Assembly: GCF_030697375.1 (NCBI RefSeq)
Contig: NZ_JAUYQD010000025.1
Span: 1-64,000 of the forward strand
DNA from: Rhodoferax sp.
GTDB taxonomy: Bacteria; Pseudomonadota; Gammaproteobacteria; Burkholderiales; Burkholderiaceae_C
Reading direction: 5' to 3'
DNA length: 64,000 nt
This document shows positions 8,119 to 16,776 of this stretch, piece after piece. The translations under genes and the position numbers were made by a program. The stretch's first letter is position 1. Each line of letters starts with the position of its first letter. The notes under the pieces were generated by a model, which saw nothing but the letters and a program-made list of their open reading frames with translations, searched no databases and had not been told where the DNA came from.

Positions 8119-10518
8119 TCAATTACGAACCGGTTTGCCGGTGGACATCATGCCCATGATGCGCTCTTGGGTTTTTGCATTGGTCAGCAAGGAACAGAAG
8201 GCCTTGCGCTCCAAGGTCATCAGGTATTCCTCGGTGACCAAAGAGCCCGCGTCCACGTCGCCGCCACACACCACTTCGGCGATCAGCCCGGCGATGTGGA
8301 AGTCGTGCGCGCTGATGAAGCCACCGTCACGCATATTGACCAGGGAGCCCTTGATGGTGGCCACACCGCTACGGCCCGCCACGGCAAACTGGCGCTTGTG
8401 CGGCGCGCGGTAGCCGCTGGCGAACATGGCCTTGGCCTCGTTGATGGCGACAAACAGCAGTTCGTCCTTGTGTGGCACGACCACGTCGCTGTCCAGCAGG
8501 TAGCCCAGCTTGCGCGACTCCAGCGCGCTGGTGCCCACCTTGGCCATGGCTGCGGCGGTGAAGCCTTCGGTGAGGAAGGGAACAATGTCTTTGCCGGTCG
8601 AGCTGGCCGCGTTCTCCGCCGCACGGCGGGCAATGTAGGTCAGGCCACCGGCGCCGGGCACCAGGCCCACACCGACTTCCACCAGGCCGATATAACTTTC
8701 CATGGCGGCCACGCGTTTGCCGGAGTACACGGCCATTTCGCATCCGCCACCCAGGGCCAGACCACGGATGGCGGAGATGGTGGGCACGTTGGCGTAGCGC
8801 AATTTCAGCATCACGCGCTGCAGCTCCGCCGCAGCCCCGTCGATGGCCTTGGCGCCGCCCATCATGAAGGCGGGCAGCATGGACTGCAGATCGGCACCGG
8901 CGGAGAACATTTCGTCGGGCGACCAGATCACCAGGCCCTGGTAGTCTTTTTCGGCCAGGTCGATGGCGCTGTCCAGGCCTTCGATCACCCCGGCGCCGAT
9001 GGCGTGCATCTTGGTCTTGATGCTGGCGATCAGCACTTCGTTATCCAAGGTCCACAGGCGAATGGCTTCGTCTTCGTGGATGGTTGTGCCCGCCGTGGCG
9101 GCCGAAGGTGCATTGGCACCCAGCACGCTCTCGGGGAAATGCTGGCGCTGGTAGACCGGCAGGCTGCGCGGTGCCACAAACTGGCCTGTAGATGGGTTCC
9201 AGGAACCGGCGGGTGTATGCACACCACCGGCCTCGGCCACGGGGCCCTGGAACACCCAGTCGGGCAGCGGTGCGCTGCACAGCGCCTTGCCTGCGTCGAT
9301 GTCTTCCTTGACCATGTTGGCCACTTCGAGCCAGCCGGCTTCTTGCCACAACTCGAAGGGGCCTTGCTTCATGCCAAAGCCCCAGCGCATGCAGAAGTCC
9401 ACATCGCGGGCGTTGTCGGCAATAGACGCCAGGTGCACGGCGGCGTAGTGGAAGCTGTTGCGCAGAATGGCCCACAGGAATTGGCCCTCTTTGCCTTCGG
9501 CATTGCGCAAGAGTTTCAGCCGCTCGCCGGCCGGCTTCTTGAGCATGCGGCCATAGACCTCGTCGGCCTTTTGGCCGGCGGGCACGTACTCTTTGCTGGC
9601 CAGGTCAAAGCGCGACACATCGCGCCCCACCTTCTTGAAGAAACCGGCCTTGGTCTTTTGGCCCAGGTGGCCCATTTCCAGCAGGGTCTTGAGCACTTCG
9701 GGGGTGGCAAAGCTGGCGTAAAACGGATCGGTCTCGATGCTCAAGGTGTCTTGCAGCGTCTTGATGACGTGGGCCATGGTGTCCAGGCCCACCACGTCCG
9801 CAGTGCGGAAGGTGCCGCTGGAGGCACGGCCCAGTTTCTTGCCCGTGAGGTCGTCCACCACGTCATACGTGAGACCGAAGTTTTCCACCTCTTTCATGGT
9901 GGCCAGCATGCCGGCGATACCGACGCGGTTGGCGATGAAGTTGGGGGAGTCCTTGGCGCGCACCACCCCCTTGCCCAGATTGCTGGTGACAAAGGCTTCC
10001 AGCGCGTCCAAAGAAGACGCTTCGGTGGTGGGGGTGTTGATCAATTCCACCAGCGCCATGTAGCGGGGGGGATTGAAGAAGTGGATGCCGCAGAAACGCG
10101 GTTTGATTTCTTCTGGCAGCGCTTCCGACAGCTTGGTGATCGACAGGCCCGAGGTGTTGGACGCCACGATGGTGTTGGCGCCAATGTAGGGGGCAATTTT
10201 TTTATAGAGGTCCAGTTTCCAGTCCATGCGCTCGGCAATGGCCTCGATGATGAGGTCGCAGTCACGCAGCTGCTCCAGGTGCTCTTCGTAGTTGGCCTGG
10301 CCAATCAGCACCGCGTCTTCCGCCACACCCAAGGGCGCGGGTTTGAGTTTTTTCAGGCCGTCAATGGCACGGGTGACGATGCCGTTCTTGGGACCTTCCT
10401 TGGCGGGAAGGTCAAACAGCACCACGGGCACTTTGACGTTGACCAGATGGGCCGCAATCTGCGCCCCCATCACGCCGGCGCCGAGCACGGCGACTTTTTT
10501 AACTTGGAAACGGGACAT
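8119..10518 (-). CDS. Bifunctional 3-hydroxyacyl-CoA dehydrogenase/enoyl-CoA hydratase (FadN type)
   Basis: A 799-residue fusion that does two beta-oxidation steps. The N-terminal half is a 3-hydroxyacyl-CoA dehydrogenase with a Rossmann motif (VLGAGVMGAQIA, residues 9-20), the conserved IEAIAERMDWK region, and HFFNPPRYM. The C-terminal third is a crotonase domain with SAGADL, GLALGGGCEMA and EVGVGLVPGAGG. This dehydrogenase-first order is that of Bacillus FadN and many beta-proteobacterial enzymes, and is the reverse of E. coli FadB. The start at 10518 follows GAGAGGAA at a good distance, so I reject the longer form at 10533. It neighbours acyl-CoA dehydrogenase and thiolase genes. Confidence 0.95.
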   Translation of the reverse strand: MSRFQVKKVAVLGAGVMGAQIAAHLVNVKVPVVLFDLPAKEGPKNGIVTRAIDGLKKLKPAPLGVAEDAVLIGQANYEEHLEQLRDCDLIIEAIAERMDWKLDLYKKIAPYIGANTIVASNTSGLSITKLSEALPEEIKPRFCGIHFFNPPRYMALVELINTPTTEASSLDALEAFVTSNLGKGVVRAKDSPNFIANRVGIAGMLATMKEVENFGLTYDVVDDLTGKKLGRASSGTFRTADVVGLDTMAHVIKTLQDTLSIETDPFYASFATPEVLKTLLEMGHLGQKTKAGFFKKVGRDVSRFDLASKEYVPAGQKADEVYGRMLKKPAGERLKLLRNAEGKEGQFLWAILRNSFHYAAVHLASIADNARDVDFCMRWGFGMKQGPFELWQEAGWLEVANMVKEDIDAGKALCSAPLPDWVFQGPVAEAGGVHTPAGSWNPSTGQFVAPRSLPVYQRQHFPESVLGANAPSAATAGTTIHEDEAIRLWTLDNEVLIASIKTKMHAIGAGVIEGLDSAIDLAEKDYQGLVIWSPDEMFSAGADLQSMLPAFMMGGAKAIDGAAAELQRVMLKLRYANVPTISAIRGLALGGGCEMAVYSGKRVAAMESYIGLVEVGVGLVPGAGGLTYIARRAAENAASSTGKDIVPFLTEGFTAAAMAKVGTSALESRKLGYLLDSDVVVPHKDELLFVAINEAKAMFASGYRAPHKRQFAVAGRSGVATIKGSLVNMRDGGFISAHDFHIAGLIAEVVCGGDVDAGSLVTEEYLMTLERKAFCSLLTNAKTQERIMGMMSTGKPVRN

Positions 10519-10552
10519 AAAAGTTCCTCTCATTGAGCAAGGTTATTCGTTT

Positions 10553-10599
10553 GTTGAGGGCAGAGCGTGCGGCCATGCCGCTACGGTCTGTCCCGCAAA
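10553..10599 (+). repeat. Short dispersed repeat family C, copy 1
   Basis: The spacer upstream of the fadN-like gene carries TTGAGGGCAGAGCG followed by GCTACGGTCTGTCCCGCAAA. The same arrangement occurs at 31941-31989 between two transporter genes, where the second block differs by one base. Both copies lie just outside a gene end or start within minus-strand operons. Function unknown. Confidence 0.7.
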
Positions 10600-10603
10600 G
10601 TGA

Positions 10604-11044
10604 CTAGTTCACGCGAATCCAGGTCTGGGTTCTGCCAAGAAAGGAGAAACCCACGAAGCCGCGGATTTCCAGCTTCTTGCCACCCTCAATGGGCGTCATC
10701 TTGAGTTTGTAGACCGTGCCGTTGTTGGGATCAACAATGTTGCCGCCTTCCCACACCTCCATGGCATCGGCTTTCTTGGCACTGCGGATGATTTCCAGCC
10801 CGGCAATGGGTAGGTCCTTACGGTCGTCTTTGCATTCGATGCACTTGTCATCGGGTTTGGCCTTGGGGCCGAGATTGCGCTCGATTTTTCCGGTGAGGAC
10901 ACCGGCCGTTTCGACGATGCGCACCTCGGAGGTGACGGTGCCATCGGTGTCGCTGATGGTTTTCCACAGCCCCACCGGAGACATCTGCGCCATGGCCGCC
11001 GCCGATGACAAAGCCAAGACCGCAGCCATTGCTGAACGAACCAT
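10604..11044 (-). CDS. DUF2147 family secreted protein
   Basis: A 146-residue protein with a clear signal peptide (about residues 1-20, ending AAAMA) followed by the DUF2147 pattern: SPVGLWKTISDTDG, EVRIVE, a CIEC pair, KKADAMEVWEGGNIVDPNNGTVYK and a C-terminal RGFVGFSFLGRTQTW. DUF2147 proteins are small periplasmic beta-rich proteins of unknown function. It is placed between the acyl-CoA dehydrogenase gene (51 bp) and the fadN-like gene (85 bp), in the same direction. A co-regulated role in fatty-acid use, such as binding lipids in the periplasm, is possible but only inferred from position. Confidence 0.88.
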   Translation of the reverse strand: MVRSAMAAVLALSSAAAMAQMSPVGLWKTISDTDGTVTSEVRIVETAGVLTGKIERNLGPKAKPDDKCIECKDDRKDLPIAGLEIIRSAKKADAMEVWEGGNIVDPNNGTVYKLKMTPIEGGKKLEIRGFVGFSFLGRTQTWIRVN

Positions 11045-11095
11045 AAGAATTCCCCTTGTTTGGATTGGAAAAATTGGACGCGTTAGACCGCGTGT

Positions 11096-12892
11096 TTAGG
11101 CAAATACCGCATCGGTGTCCATCAACACCTTGGCTCCGGTCCGTGCGGTGCGCATCAGTGTGGCGGTCTCGGGGAACAGCTTGGCGAAGTAGAAACGCGC
11201 CGTCTGCACCTTGGCCAGGTAGAACTGGTCGGTATTGCCTGCGGCAATCTCGCGCAATGCCACCTGTGCCATGCGGGCCCAGAAGTAACCAAACACCAGG
11301 TGGCCCGCGACGCGCAGGTAGTCCACGGCGGCGGCGCCCACTTCGTCGGGGTTCTGGAAACCCTTGAAGCCGATTTCGGTGGTGAACTTGGTCATCTGGT
11401 CGCCCAGGATGGCGATGGGGGTGATGAACTCGGCCATCTTTTCGTTGACGCCTTCTTCTTCCACCAACTTGCCCACCAGCTTGCCAAACTTGCGCAGCGT
11501 GGCGCCGTTGTTGCCCAGGATCTTGCGACCCAGCAGGTCCAGGGACTGGATGGTGTTGGTGCCTTCATAGATCATGTTGATGCGGTTGTCGCGCACAAAC
11601 TGCTCCATGCCCCACTCTTTGATGAAGCCATGGCCACCAAACACCTGCATGCAGGCATTGGTGGAGATATGGCCGTTGTCGGTGAGGAAGGCCTTGACGA
11701 TGGGCGTGAGCATGGCCAGCATTTCGCCGGAGTCCTTGCGCACCTTTTCATCGGGGTGACCGTGCTCTTTTTCCAGCAACATGGAACAGAACGCCTGCAG
11801 CGCGCGGCCGCCTTCGGCATAGGCCTTGGCGGTGAGCAACATCTTGCGCACATCGGGGTGCACGATGATGGGGTCAGCGGCCTTGTCCTTGGCCTTCGGT
11901 CCGGTGAGCGAACGCATCTGGATGCGGTCTTTGGCATAGGCCAGCGCATTCTGGTACGCCACTTCGGTCAGGCCCAGTGACTGGTTGCCCACGCCCAGAC
12001 GCGCGGAGTTCATCATCACAAACATGCCCTGCATGCCTTTGTTGGGCTGGCCAACCATGGTGCCCACAGCGCCGTCCAAGACGATTTGTGCGGTGGCGTT
12101 GGAGCGGATGCCCATCTTGTGCTCCAGGCCGCCGCAGTAGATGCCGTTGCGTTCACCCAAGCTGCCATCCTGGTTCACGTTGAACTTGGGCACGATGAAC
12201 AGACTGACACCTTTGATGCCGGGAGGCGCGTCGGGCAGGCGGGCCAGCACCAGGTGGATGATGTTGTCGGCCATGTCATGCTCGCCGGCGCTGATAAAGA
12301 TCTTGTTGCCGGTGATCTTGTAGGTGCCGTCCGCCTGGGGTTCGGCCTTGGTGCGCATCAGGCCCAGGTCGGTGCCGCAATGGGGTTCGGTCAGGCACAT
12401 GGTGCCGGTCCACTCGCCGCTGGTCATCTTGTGCAGGTAGGTCTGCTTTTGCACATCGGTGCCGTGGGTGTGCAGGGCGTGGTAGGCACCGTGGGTGAGG
12501 CCCGGGTACATGGTCCAGGCCTGGTTGGCGCTGTTCATCATTTCGTAGAACAGGCTGTTGACCACCAGCGGCAATCCCTGGCCGCCGAACTCAGGGTCAC
12601 ACCCCAGGGCAGCCCAGCCGCCGTCAATGTAGGTTTTGTAGGCTTCTTTAAACCCTTTGGGGGTGGTCACCGCATGGGTGCTGGGGTTGAGTGTGCAGCC
12701 TTCGGCGTCGCCCGAGATGTTGAGTGGGAAGATGACTTCCGACGCAAATTTTCCGCCTTCTTCCAGCACCGCATTGATGGTGTCGGCGTCGATATCGGCG
12801 TGTTGCGGAATTTGCTTCAGGTCGTCGGTGATGTGGAGCAACTCATGCATGACAAACTGCATGTCGCGAAGGGGCGGGGTATAGGTAGGCAT
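11096..12892 (-). CDS. Acyl-CoA dehydrogenase (about 600-residue FadE/DmdC-like class)
   Basis: A 598-residue flavoprotein with the three acyl-CoA dehydrogenase domains plus the extra C-terminal helical domain that marks this longer class. The FAD/substrate segment MCLTEPHCGTDLG and the catalytic base region MIYEGTNTIQSLDLLGRK (Glu of YEGTN) are intact. It introduces the trans-2 double bond into acyl-CoA and passes electrons to ETF. Some members are called DmdC (3-methylmercaptopropionyl-CoA dehydrogenase), but the beta-oxidation context here favours fatty acyl-CoA. The gene starts 5 bp after the stop of the TetR gene, so the regulator and enzyme are cotranscribed. Confidence 0.95.
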   Translation of the reverse strand: MPTYTPPLRDMQFVMHELLHITDDLKQIPQHADIDADTINAVLEEGGKFASEVIFPLNISGDAEGCTLNPSTHAVTTPKGFKEAYKTYIDGGWAALGCDPEFGGQGLPLVVNSLFYEMMNSANQAWTMYPGLTHGAYHALHTHGTDVQKQTYLHKMTSGEWTGTMCLTEPHCGTDLGLMRTKAEPQADGTYKITGNKIFISAGEHDMADNIIHLVLARLPDAPPGIKGVSLFIVPKFNVNQDGSLGERNGIYCGGLEHKMGIRSNATAQIVLDGAVGTMVGQPNKGMQGMFVMMNSARLGVGNQSLGLTEVAYQNALAYAKDRIQMRSLTGPKAKDKAADPIIVHPDVRKMLLTAKAYAEGGRALQAFCSMLLEKEHGHPDEKVRKDSGEMLAMLTPIVKAFLTDNGHISTNACMQVFGGHGFIKEWGMEQFVRDNRINMIYEGTNTIQSLDLLGRKILGNNGATLRKFGKLVGKLVEEEGVNEKMAEFITPIAILGDQMTKFTTEIGFKGFQNPDEVGAAAVDYLRVAGHLVFGYFWARMAQVALREIAAGNTDQFYLAKVQTARFYFAKLFPETATLMRTARTGAKVLMDTDAVFA

Positions 12893-12897
12893 GCTGA

Positions 12898-13614
12898 TTA
12901 CTCCTTGGTAATGTGGGTAGGGTGAAGTGAAGGGGTTGAAGCTGGGGCGTCCTGGGGAACACCGTAGCGCGCGAGAATGTTGTCAAACCCCTGGTTGGCG
13001 CGTGCAATCGAGCCCGGGGTTTTCAGAAAACGTGCTTCGTAGTGCAGCGCCAGAATGAGGCCGTGGATCTCAAAACACACCTGGCGTTCGTCGGCTTCGG
13101 GCAGCAAATCCCCGCATTTTTTGGCCAACACCACGGCACGGTGCAAGGCATCCAGCCAGGTCTGCACCGAGGTGACCAAAGCGTCATGCACCGGGCCCGG
13201 ACGGTCATCAAAGTCCACCGCGCCACTGATAAAGATGCAGTCGGACTCGATTTCCACGGCGACCCGCTTCATCCAGTTGGCAAACAATGCACGCACCCGT
13301 GGCAAGCCCCGGGGCGCGTTCAGCGCCGGGTAGAAAATTTCCTGCTCAAAGCGATTGAAATACTCGCGGACCACTGAAATTTGCAATTCTTCGCGTGACC
13401 CGAAATGGGCAAACACGCCGGATTTGCTCATGTGGGTGGCCTCCGCCAACACACCGATGCTCAAACCCTCCAGGCCGATTTGGGTGGACAGGTGCAGCGC
13501 AGCCTCCACAATGGCCAGCTTGGTTTGCTGCCCTTTGTGCGAAGCGCGCCCGGACTGCGGACGCACAGAAGCGGGCGCACGGGGCGGGTGGTCAAGGGGA
13601 GAAACGGCAGTCAT
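12898..13614 (-). CDS. TetR-family regulator of the beta-oxidation cluster
   Basis: A 238-residue TetR/AcrR regulator. A 25-residue disordered, basic N-terminus precedes the helix-turn-helix (IGVLAEATHMSKSGVFAHFGSREELQ, about residues 53-78, described here in two parts: IGVLAEATHMSKSG and VFAHFGSREELQ). The C-terminal ligand domain resembles those of fatty-acid-responsive repressors. It is the first gene of the cluster, 5 bp before the acyl-CoA dehydrogenase gene. A 20 bp palindrome ends 19 bp before its start codon, the position expected for an autoregulated repressor. By analogy with PsrA/FadR-type TetR proteins it probably binds acyl-CoA and is released, but the ligand is not visible in the sequence. 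Confidence 0.9.
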   Translation of the reverse strand: MTAVSPLDHPPRAPASVRPQSGRASHKGQQTKLAIVEAALHLSTQIGLEGLSIGVLAEATHMSKSGVFAHFGSREELQISVVREYFNRFEQEIFYPALNAPRGLPRVRALFANWMKRVAVEIESDCIFISGAVDFDDRPGPVHDALVTSVQTWLDALHRAVVLAKKCGDLLPEADERQVCFEIHGLILALHYEARFLKTPGSIARANQGFDNILARYGVPQDAPASTPSLHPTHITKE

Positions 13615-13632
13615 GGAATCAATGCAACATTA

Positions 13633-13652
13633 AATAGAACGATCGTGCTATT
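13633..13652. promoter_or_regulatory. Near-perfect palindromic operator upstream of the beta-oxidation TetR gene
   Basis: AATAGAACGATCGTGCTATT reads the same on both strands except for one symmetric base pair (A versus C opposite G). The ACGATCGT core with TAG/CTA flanks is the form of many TetR operators. It is the only such element seen upstream of the ten-gene cluster and lies 19 bp before the regulator's ATG, in or next to the expected promoter. Binding by that TetR protein is inferred from position. Confidence 0.75.
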
Positions 13653-13725
13653 TTGCAGCATTTCCCCCTCGCCCTCCGAAAAATATCGAAGGATCTAGAG
13701 GAATCTTTCTAAGGATGGGGCGGGT

Positions 13726-14418
13726 TTACCCCAGGATCAGGCGCAGACTGAGGTCCAAACGTTCCGAAGGCAAGCGCTTGAAACCCGAGCGCACAAAGCG
13801 CTGCAGGCGTCCGGCCACAAAGGCCACCAACACCGAGGCGCGTACGCCGGGCTCCATGGTGGAAAGGTCCTGCCCAGACGCAGAGACCTCGACGCGAAAG
13901 CACTGTTTCAAGGTGGCTTCCACTTTGTCAAAAAACTGGTTCATGCGGGCCAGCAGGCGTTCGTTTTCGAACACCAGCGCATCCCCCACCATGACACGGG
14001 CCATGCCGGGGTTTTTTTCGGCAAATTGCATCAGCATCGCAATCAGCTTGGCAGCCTGGCGGGCCCCCACATCTGCCGCCCCGTCATTGGCCAACTGCTC
14101 GCGCTCGACAATCTGGTTGACCAGTGTGAATACCGACTGTTCGATGAACTCGATCAATCCCTCGAACATTTGCGCTTTGCTGGCAAAGTGGCGGTACAAA
14201 GCCGCCTCGCTGACCTCCAGTCGTGCGGCCAGCGCGGCCGTGGTGATGCGCTCCCCGCCCGGCAGCTCCAACATGCTGGCCAGGGCCTGCAGAATTTGCT
14301 CCCGCCGCTCTCCAGGCTTGGGACGCTTGCGGCCGGGCACCACACCGGCATCCGCCGCGGACGGCGCTTGCAGTGTCGCGTGGTTCTGAAGGTCGGCAAG
14401 GGGCGTGGCGTCTGGCAT
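13726..14418 (-). CDS. slmA: SlmA-like nucleoid-occlusion/TetR-family protein
   Basis: A 230-residue TetR-fold protein that matches E. coli SlmA through most of its length: ERREQILQALASMLE, ITTAALAARLEVSEAALYRHF, SKAQMFEGLIEFIEQS, ENERLLARMNQFFDKVEA and a C-terminal RFVRSGFKR. SlmA binds specific chromosomal sites and blocks FtsZ assembly over the nucleoid. The N-terminal 45 residues (Ala/Pro rich) are longer than in E. coli. The frame extends to 14490 through a GTG, but that overlaps the upstream kinase gene and lacks a ribosome-binding site, so I take the ATG at 14418. Whether it is a true division inhibitor here is inferred from similarity. Confidence 0.88.
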   Translation of the reverse strand: MPDATPLADLQNHATLQAPSAADAGVVPGRKRPKPGERREQILQALASMLELPGGERITTAALAARLEVSEAALYRHFASKAQMFEGLIEFIEQSVFTLVNQIVEREQLANDGAADVGARQAAKLIAMLMQFAEKNPGMARVMVGDALVFENERLLARMNQFFDKVEATLKQCFRVEVSASGQDLSTMEPGVRASVLVAFVAGRLQRFVRSGFKRLPSERLDLSLRLILG

Positions 14419-14474
14419 GGTGCTCAAGGCGGTGGTGTGCAATGATTCTCGCACAGCCCTGGCTAGGGTTTCAC

Positions 14475-15941
14475 CTAGGCTGGCAGCCACAGGGCAACCC
14501 GCAATCCACGCCCTCCTCCACCGGATTCGATGCTCAGATTGCCACGGTGTGCGCGTGCAATTTCTTCAGCGATGGCCAGACCCAGCCCGCTTCCATCGCC
14601 CTGGGCGCCTTGGACGCGGTAAAAACGTTCCAGCACCTTTTTCCGCTCGGCCTCGGGTACCCCGGGGCCGTCGTCTTCCACTTCCAAAAAGGCTTGTGTG
14701 CCGCCCGGTGCGTCGGTGGGCCCCATCCCGCACCGCAGTGTGACACGTCCACCGGCAGGCGTGTATTTGATCGCGTTGTCCACCAAATTGCCCAGCAGTT
14801 CCCGCAACAACCATTCGTGGCCGCTGACATGGGCGGGCATGCAGTCCATTCCCAGGTCGATGTCCTTGCCGGCGGCCGCATCCAGGTGGTTCTCCAACTG
14901 CACCTCACACAATTGCTTCAGGTCCACCCGCTGCATGGCTTGCGTTTGGCTGCTGCGCGCATCTGCCCGGGACAAGGCCAACAACTGGTTCGCCAACTGG
15001 GAGGTGCGCCGTGCAGCGTTGCGCAGTTTATTGATCTGGTCGGCGCTGAGCGTGATTTCCGAGGCCCCTTGGGCCGCCCCGCCATCCCCGGTGGGTGCCG
15101 AGCGGTCGCGCCAGTCCGCCTGCCCGCCCCGGTTCACCGTCTGCGCCCAGGCCTCCACCTGCGCTTGCAGTGCGGCCAACGGCGTGCGCAACTGGTGCGC
15201 GGCGTCGGCGACAAAGCGGCGCTGGCTTTCGGCCTGCGCATTGACCAGGTCGAACAGGCGGTTGAGCGACAAGACCAGAGGGCGTACTTCATCGGGCGAG
15301 GCCTGCGGGTCCAAGGCGCTCAGGTCCCTGGGTGAGCGGCGCTCCACGGCTTCCTTAAGCTCCAGCAAAGGTCGCAGGGCGCGGCGCACTGCCCAGTTCA
15401 TCCCGAAGAGGGCTGCGGTCACCAGCACCACGTTGGGCAGGACCACCTTGATCCACACCAGGTGCAGCCATTGCTGGCGAGGGTCCGAGCCATCGGCCAT
15501 GCGGACCACCAACTCACCGGCCACCGTGTTCACCCGCTGGCTGACGATGCGGTAGGTCACACCGCCATACTCTTCACTGGAAAACTCGGCTTCGCGGGTG
15601 GTCGGCAGGGGGCCACTCAGCCACCGGCTGCCGATTTGCACATCGCCGTCCAGGCCCAACACGGCAAAAGCCGCCACGCCTGGACGCTCGTTCAGGAACT
15701 CATCGACCGGCGGCGCCGTCAGCAGCGCCGGAGGATCGCCTTCCATGGCGCCCCGCGCCACCACCGAATCCGCCAACAGCGGCACCAGGCTGAGCAATTG
15801 GCGGTCTTGTTGCAAGGCCGCACTGCCGGCGGAACGAAAATCAAACCAGGCGTTGAGGGCCGCCAGCAAGAACAGGGGCACCAACAGCAGCAACAGCAAA
15901 CGCCGCTGCAGGCCCGACGTCATGCCAGACTGGGCAGGCAT
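14475..15941 (-). CDS. Sensor histidine kinase, TctE/QseC-like
   Basis: A 488-residue membrane kinase. There are two membrane segments (about 13-30 and 165-183) flanking a periplasmic domain of about 135 residues of the 2CSK-N type found in TctE-like sensors. A HAMP-like linker follows, then the dimerisation box with phospho-acceptor His249 (ADAAHQLRTPLAALQ), the N box (NLVDNAIKYTPAGG), and the G boxes DDGPGVPE and GSGLGLAI. It partners with the response regulator encoded just upstream; the two genes share one base (TAATG). TctE in other species senses tricarboxylates, but no transporter for these is adjacent, so the signal is unknown. Confidence 0.92.
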   Translation of the reverse strand: MPAQSGMTSGLQRRLLLLLLVPLFLLAALNAWFDFRSAGSAALQQDRQLLSLVPLLADSVVARGAMEGDPPALLTAPPVDEFLNERPGVAAFAVLGLDGDVQIGSRWLSGPLPTTREAEFSSEEYGGVTYRIVSQRVNTVAGELVVRMADGSDPRQQWLHLVWIKVVLPNVVLVTAALFGMNWAVRRALRPLLELKEAVERRSPRDLSALDPQASPDEVRPLVLSLNRLFDLVNAQAESQRRFVADAAHQLRTPLAALQAQVEAWAQTVNRGGQADWRDRSAPTGDGGAAQGASEITLSADQINKLRNAARRTSQLANQLLALSRADARSSQTQAMQRVDLKQLCEVQLENHLDAAAGKDIDLGMDCMPAHVSGHEWLLRELLGNLVDNAIKYTPAGGRVTLRCGMGPTDAPGGTQAFLEVEDDGPGVPEAERKKVLERFYRVQGAQGDGSGLGLAIAEEIARAHRGNLSIESGGGGRGLRVALWLPA

Positions 15942-16699
15942 TATTCGCTGGGCAAAGCGTCGGCAACCGAGCCCGGATCAGCGCTCTGTGGCATCAGCTC
16001 CAGCCGATAACCAAACCCCCGAATCGAGCGCAGGGCAATCCCGTGGGGCTCCAACTTGCCACGCAGGCGCGAGATGTAGACCTCGACCGCATTGGGGGTG
16101 ATTTCCTTGTCCCAACCCGTCAGCGCCTGCAAGAGCTTGTCTTTGTTGGCGGGCTTGGGCGCCTGGAGCAACAAATACTCCATCACCGTCCATTCGCGCG
16201 GCCCCAGCTCTATAGGAACCGTGGCTGCTGGCAGCGAGGCCGCGGTGGCCGTGGCCGAGGGCATGGGACGGATGCACGCCATGCGGTGCGCGGTATCCAG
16301 CTCCAGCGGGCCAAACGTCAGGGTGGCCGAGGTGGCTGCCTGCGAACGGCGCAACAGCGCACGCAGGCGGGCCAACAGTTCGGGCAACTCAAAAGGCTTG
16401 ACCATGTAATCGTCGGCCCCCATGTCCAACCCCTGCACCCGGTCGTGCAGGGCATCGCGGGCCGTGAGAATCAACACCGGCATGGCGTGCCCCTCTTTGC
16501 GCAGGCGATGCGTCAGGGCCAGGCCATCCATCAAAGGCAGGCCGATGTCAACCACGGCCAGGTCAAACGACTCCATCTTGGTGACTTCCAAGGCGCGCTC
16601 GGCACTGCCAACCCAGTCCACCGCATACCCCGCGTCGGACAGTCCCAGCTTGATGCCACTGGCCACCATGACATCGTCTTCCACCAGTAAAAGTCGCAT
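15941..16699 (-). CDS. OmpR-family response regulator, TctD/QseB-like
   Basis: A 252-residue two-domain regulator. The receiver domain (1-115) has the acidic pair Asp8/Asp9, phospho-acceptor Asp51 (VVDIGLPLMDG) and Lys in VKPFE. The C-terminal winged helix includes ITPNAVEVYISRLRGKLE and SIRGFGYRLE. Between them lies an Ala/Thr/Pro-rich linker of about 30 residues (around 150-165) that is longer than in most OmpR proteins. It is the first gene of the pair and shares one base with the kinase gene. A dispersed repeat lies just upstream of the start, where the promoter should be. Confidence 0.93.
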   Translation of the reverse strand: MRLLLVEDDVMVASGIKLGLSDAGYAVDWVGSAERALEVTKMESFDLAVVDIGLPLMDGLALTHRLRKEGHAMPVLILTARDALHDRVQGLDMGADDYMVKPFELPELLARLRALLRRSQAATSATLTFGPLELDTAHRMACIRPMPSATATAASLPAATVPIELGPREWTVMEYLLLQAPKPANKDKLLQALTGWDKEITPNAVEVYISRLRGKLEPHGIALRSIRGFGYRLELMPQSADPGSVADALPSE

Positions 16700-16702
16700 G
16701 AA

Positions 16703-16757
16703 ACAGGCCTCCAGCCCATGAGGAATAAGCGCAAGCAGCTATTAAATCAATAGCAAA
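16703..16757 (+). repeat. Dispersed repeat family A, copy 3
   Basis: A near-consensus copy in plus orientation, ending GCAGCTATTAAATCAATAGC plus AAAA. It fills the gap between argB and the response regulator gene, a few bases upstream of the regulator's ATG on the minus strand, so it probably lies in that gene's leader or promoter. Confidence 0.9.
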
Positions 16758-16776
16758 AGTGAGACAGATACGGTAC

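Noticed and set aside
7996..10536. An 846-residue open frame on the plus strand opposite the fadN-like gene
   Set aside because: It mirrors the real gene. High-GC codon bias leaves the antisense frame open. Its His/Gly/Gln-rich sequence has no domain motifs, and the minus-strand protein has complete catalytic motifs.
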